A DNA stretch of 64,000 nucleotides, taken from assembly GCF_017654315.1 (NCBI RefSeq), contig NZ_CP072203.1, positions 4,340,001 to 4,404,000 of the forward strand, read 5' to 3'. This DNA comes from Gordonia polyisoprenivorans (GTDB taxonomy: Bacteria > Actinomycetota > Actinomycetes > Mycobacteriales > Mycobacteriaceae). Of the stretch, positions 61,200-64,000 are shown piece after piece. Made by a program: the position numbers and the translations under genes. The notes beneath the pieces are model-generated. The model was not told where the DNA came from. It was given only the letters and a program-made list of their open reading frames with translations, and made no database searches. Each line of letters opens with the position of its first letter. The first letter of the stretch is position 1.

Positions 61200-62740
61200 C
61201 GCGCCGCGACCGACTCGCCGTCTCTGCCCGATTCCGCCGATTGCAGTCCACAGCGATCGGTGGGCGCGGGGTCGGCCTGCGACTCCCCGCCTGCCGCCCG
61301 GGCTCGACGCATGGTCGCGACGGCGATGATCGCGCCGGCCAATGCCACCGCGCTCGCCACCCAGAGCGCGGCGTGCAGACCGGAGACGAAATCCTGCGGG
61401 GAGCCGCCGTGCAGGACCGACCGGCTGGGGAAGAACGCGCCGAGCGCGGCGACACCGAGCGCAATCCCGGACTGCCGGAACACATCGTTGATGCCCGCGG
61501 CCAGCCCGGCGTCGTCGTGGCGGCTCTCGGCCAGGACGACACCGCTCATCACGGGATTGACGATCCCCGCACCGATCGAGGCGAGGACGAATCCGCCCAC
61601 CATCTCCCACCCGGAGCCGGCGCTACCGGCAACGGTCATCCATGCGAGACCGCCTGCGACGAAAGTCAATCCGGCGGCGATCAGCCATCGGGGCGCCACC
61701 CGACCCACGATGCGATCGGTGAGTCCGGCGACGACGAACATCGCCAGCGTGCCCGGCAGGTACACCAGGCCCGCCTCGATCGCCGACATCCCGACCACAC
61801 TCTGCAGGTAGATCGTGACGTAGACGAACACCGCGAACATCGACGCCGAGATGGCAAAGGTCGCCGCCTGGGCACCGGCGAACGCGGCATTGGCGAACAT
61901 CACCAACGGCACCATCGGTTGGCGCACAAGGCTTTCGATGACGACGAAGGCAACCAGGGCGAGCAGCGAGATCCCCAGTGCAGCCAGCGTGACGCGGTCG
62001 GTCCAGCCGCGTGTGTTGGCTTCGATCAGCCCGTAGGTCAGCGACGCGAGCCCGATCACCACGCTGACCGAACCGGCCCAGTCCCCGCGACGCGGTGCGA
62101 CGCTGAGTGATTCGGCGACCCAGCGGGCGCCGAGGAGCATCGCGACACCGACCGGGACGTTGAGCACGAAGATTGCCCGCCAGTCGAGCAGATCGGTGAA
62201 CACTCCGCCCAGCAACGGGCCGATCGCGAACGATCCACCGATCGTCGCGCCATAGGCAGCCAACGAGCGGGTTCGCTGCGCGGGCTCGGGAAAGGCGTGC
62301 GCCAGCAGCGCCAGGGACGTCGCGAACAGCAATGCCGCACCCAGCCCCTGCACGACCCTGGAGAGGTTGAGCATCACCATGTCCGCCGACACCGCACAGA
62401 GCACCGAGGCGACGGTGAAGATCACCGCGCCGATGACGAAGACCAACCGCCGGCCGATGCGGTCGGCCCAGGCGCCGGCCGACAGGACGACGGTGGCCAA
62501 CGCGAGGGTGTAGCCGTCGACGATCCATTTGATGCTCGTGAAATCGGCATCGAAGTCGCGTGCGATGGAGGGCAGAGCGGTGTTCACCACGGCGATGTCG
62601 AGCATCAGCATCGCCGTGGCGGCGCACGCCACGAGCAGGGTTACTCGTTGGGTCGGGGTGAATCGCGCTGTGCGACGGTCACTCCCAGGATGCTCACTCC
62701 CAGGATGGTCTGTCTCAGGTCGCTCGGTCTGCGGGGACAC
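61196..62740 (-). CDS. DHA2-family multidrug efflux MFS transporter
   Basis: About 514 aa, 14 helices. Motif LDIAVVNTALPSIARDFDAD of helix 1, GAWADRIGRRLVFVIGAVIF (motif A), the motif C-like GPLLGGVFTDLLDWRAIFVL and NVPVGVAMLL are diagnostic of DHA2 drug/H+ antiporters. A low-complexity HPGSEHPGS repeat sits at the N-terminus. GAGAGG lies 7 nt before GTG 62740. First gene of the operon with the LAL regulator and FAD oxidase. Confidence 0.92.
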   Translation of the reverse strand: MSPQTERPETDHPGSEHPGSDRRTARFTPTQRVTLLVACAATAMLMLDIAVVNTALPSIARDFDADFTSIKWIVDGYTLALATVVLSAGAWADRIGRRLVFVIGAVIFTVASVLCAVSADMVMLNLSRVVQGLGAALLFATSLALLAHAFPEPAQRTRSLAAYGATIGGSFAIGPLLGGVFTDLLDWRAIFVLNVPVGVAMLLGARWVAESLSVAPRRGDWAGSVSVVIGLASLTYGLIEANTRGWTDRVTLAALGISLLALVAFVVIESLVRQPMVPLVMFANAAFAGAQAATFAISASMFAVFVYVTIYLQSVVGMSAIEAGLVYLPGTLAMFVVAGLTDRIVGRVAPRWLIAAGLTFVAGGLAWMTVAGSAGSGWEMVGGFVLASIGAGIVNPVMSGVVLAESRHDDAGLAAGINDVFRQSGIALGVAALGAFFPSRSVLHGGSPQDFVSGLHAALWVASAVALAGAIIAVATMRRARAAGGESQADPAPTDRCGLQSAESGRDGESVAAR

Positions 62741-62753
62741 GTCAGGGCCTCTC

Positions 62754-62778
62754 GTCGGGTCGATGTTGTCGACCCGAC
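62754..62778. promoter_or_regulatory. Perfect 9-bp inverted repeat just upstream of the efflux operon
   Basis: GTCGGGTCG (62754-62762) and CGACCCGAC (62770-62778) flank a 7-nt spacer, ending 13 bp before the MFS start codon. It may be a repressor operator or the terminator of the upstream DUF4334 gene; the position next to the ribosome site favours an operator. Confidence 0.6.
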
Positions 62779-62842
62779 TGTCGCCTCACCCGCTTGGAAA
62801 CCCCTTGCCGACCGCTTGGCCACCCGGCAGATCGGTCCCGAT

Positions 62843-63340
62843 TCAGTCCCGGTCGAGGTAGAAGTACAGATGCCGGCCGTCGACCACTCCGCCCTTGCCG
62901 TTCATGATCCCCATGACGGTGGTGTCGTCGACCTTCTTGAAGTGGTCGATCACCGGCTGGCCGTCGTAGACCATCGACGCGGTGACCTCACCGCGGAATT
63001 CGATCATCCAGAGGCTGGCCTCGCCCTTGCCGAGTTCGGTGTTGGAGTACAGATCGCCATCGGCGTTGCGACACACCAGGGGCTGCACCTCGGAGCGCGA
63101 GATGAAGGTCTTGCCGTACCAACCGACCCGCGGGAGCATCCCGTTGACCTTGTGTCCGGTCGTGAATTCGCCACCGCGCCAACGTCCCAGCATCTCCTCG
63201 GGGCGCAGGGTCGGCAGCGCCGCCCAGATCGCGTCGAGGTCGGCGTCGTCGACGGTACCGTCGGCCGCGCGCAGGTCAGCGAATCGGGCACGCGCCTGAT
63301 CGACGGTCAGCTTCGTCGAGGATGAGAGTGTGTCGGACAT
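62843..63340 (-). CDS. GXWXG / DUF4334 domain protein
   Basis: About 165 aa. N-terminal GXWXG domain (LRPEEMLGRWRGGEFTTGHK) and C-terminal DUF4334 (LWMIEFRGEVTASMVYDGQP, VIDHFKKVDDTTVMGIMNGK). Function unknown; occurs in actinobacteria and some plants or fungi. GGAAGGGG lies about 7 nt before ATG 63340. Its first 34 bp overlap the 3' end of the upstream acyltransferase frame. Confidence 0.85.
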   Translation of the reverse strand: MSDTLSSSTKLTVDQARARFADLRAADGTVDDADLDAIWAALPTLRPEEMLGRWRGGEFTTGHKVNGMLPRVGWYGKTFISRSEVQPLVCRNADGDLYSNTELGKGEASLWMIEFRGEVTASMVYDGQPVIDHFKKVDDTTVMGIMNGKGGVVDGRHLYFYLDRD

Positions 63341-64000
63341 GCAACGGCCCCTTCCGGCCCGGGAAACAACGGTGTCACGCCACGCACAGGCGTTCCGACA
63401 TCATATATGTTGTTTGATTCCCGGTGCCGGAGAGGCATCCCGTGCACCTGTGGCGTCGATCGGATCAGCTGTTCGCAGCGCGCGGCCAGCATCCGACGGT
63501 CGCCCGTGGGCAACTGCGGTTCGTGCAGGATGACGTGGACCGCGACGGACCGCATCCGCAATACCCGCGCAAGGGTGTCCAACGGACCGTCGTCGCCGAT
63601 GAAACCCGGTTCGGCCGTGGGTATTCCGGCGGCACTGAAGGCGATACCGATGGGCAGGACGGGGACCCCTGCGTCAAGGGCGGACTGGAAGAAGGCCGGC
63701 CGGAACCCGCCTTGCGCGCGGCCGCACCACGTGGTGCCCTCCGGAAAGACCGCCACCGACGAATCCCGCTCGAGCCCGGCGACGGCCTCGGTGATCACCG
63801 TCGGCAGTGCCCGCAACGAGCCGCGGTCGATGCAGATGACGCCCAGTCGCCGTGCCAGCGTCGCGATGCCGGGCATCGCGGCGACATCGGACTTCGCGAC
63901 GAAGTGCGCGGGCTGCACCACCGCGATCGCCAGGATGTCCAGATAGGAGATGTGGTTGGCGACGATCAGTCCGCGGGCGCGCGACGGAAACGGGCGACGA
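63307..64000 (-). CDS. 1-acyl-sn-glycerol-3-phosphate acyltransferase (PlsC type), 5' end beyond window
   Basis: About 230 codons visible; the N-terminus lies past base 64000. Acyltransferase block I ANHISYLDILAIAVVQPAHF (HX4D catalytic motif), block II VICIDRG, block III AVFPEGTTWCGRAQGGFRPA and block IV VPVLPIGIAF. Transfers acyl chains to lysophosphatidate or a related lipid acceptor at the membrane. The C-terminal 40 residues after VHGMPLRH are atypical and run into the DUF4334 start. Confidence 0.88.
   Translation of the reverse strand, partial: RRPFPSRARGLIVANHISYLDILAIAVVQPAHFVAKSDVAAMPGIATLARRLGVICIDRGSLRALPTVITEAVAGLERDSSVAVFPEGTTWCGRAQGGFRPAFFQSALDAGVPVLPIGIAFSAAGIPTAEPGFIGDDGPLDTLARVLRMRSVAVHVILHEPQLPTGDRRMLAARCEQLIRSTPQVHGMPLRHRESNNIYDVGTPVRGVTPLFPGPEGAVACPTHSHPRRS

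Noticed and set aside
61200..61610. Arg-rich N-terminal extension of the LAL regulator
   Set aside because: It is antiparallel low-complexity sequence inside the efflux gene. ATG 61199 overlaps the MFS stop by 4 bp and starts the winged-helix domain.

Overview
The window is high-GC actinobacterial chromosome. Its gene order is the one known from Mycobacteriales around the M. tuberculosis Rv2977c-Rv3025c segment: thiL, DUF3515, gpsA, cofC/fbiD, ppk, mutT1, hupB, leuDC, iclR, a Rv2991-like FDOR, gltX, FAH, MFS, leuB, serA, ilvCNB, cfp6-like, ilvD, doxX, lppZ-like, gatB, pfkA, gatA, gatC, ACT protein, ligA, metE-like, mnmA, cysteine desulfurase. The synteny, a DUF222/13E12-type HNH gene, an EspC-like type VII secretion protein and many leaderless starts suggest Gordonia or a close relative. 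The genus is an inference.

Layout. 1-7.5 kb: housekeeping (thiamine, phospholipid precursor, F420, polyphosphate, nucleotide sanitation, nucleoid protein). 7.6-11 kb: leuCD with a divergent IclR regulator and an F420-type flavin/deazaflavin oxidoreductase. 11.3-13.1 kb: tRNA-Glu, tRNA-Gln and gltX. 13.1-17.4 kb: alpha/beta hydrolase with FAH-family hydrolase, an MFS transporter, and a GntR/DUF1648 pair. 17.6-20.2 kb: leuB-serA. 20.5-21.2 kb: secreted trypsin-like protein. 21.25-24.07 kb: a four-gene, end-overlapping cassette starting with an EspC-like protein, the most unusual locus here. 24.2-30.7 kb: ilvBNC behind a transcription attenuator with a branched-chain leader peptide, then a PH-domain protein and ilvD. 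30.8-37.1 kb: DoxX, LppZ-like lipoprotein, gatB, PspC, pfkA and a response regulator. 37.1-43.9 kb: the cognate DesK-type kinase, a secreted phospholipase A2 overlapping a membrane alpha/beta hydrolase, gatCA, a membrane-anchored monooxygenase-fold protein, and an ACT-domain protein. 44-46.3 kb: SDR-SnoaL with a divergent LysR. 46.2-51.2 kb: ligA, then a DUF222-HNH gene framed by a family of CTCGAG-centred repeats, then a YjbR-like gene. 51.3-56 kb: organic-acid MFS transporter, and the desulfurase-mnmA-metE-like operon. 56-64 kb: an MFS efflux / LAL-type regulator / FAD oxidase operon behind a perfect inverted repeat, a DUF4334 protein and a partial acyltransferase.

How the genes work together. 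leuCD, leuB, ilvBNC and ilvD make up most of the branched-chain amino acid pathway, but lie in separate transcription units with different control signals (IclR region, operon with serA, attenuator). gltX, both tRNAs and gatABC supply the two-step Gln-tRNA(Gln) route. cofC and the FDOR share cofactor F420. The desulfurase and mnmA form the tRNA 2-thiouridylation pair.

Starts were chosen from Shine-Dalgarno spacing, or from a -10 hexamer 6-7 nt upstream of the start codon (leaderless). All functional calls come from reading the sequence and family knowledge; no database search was run.
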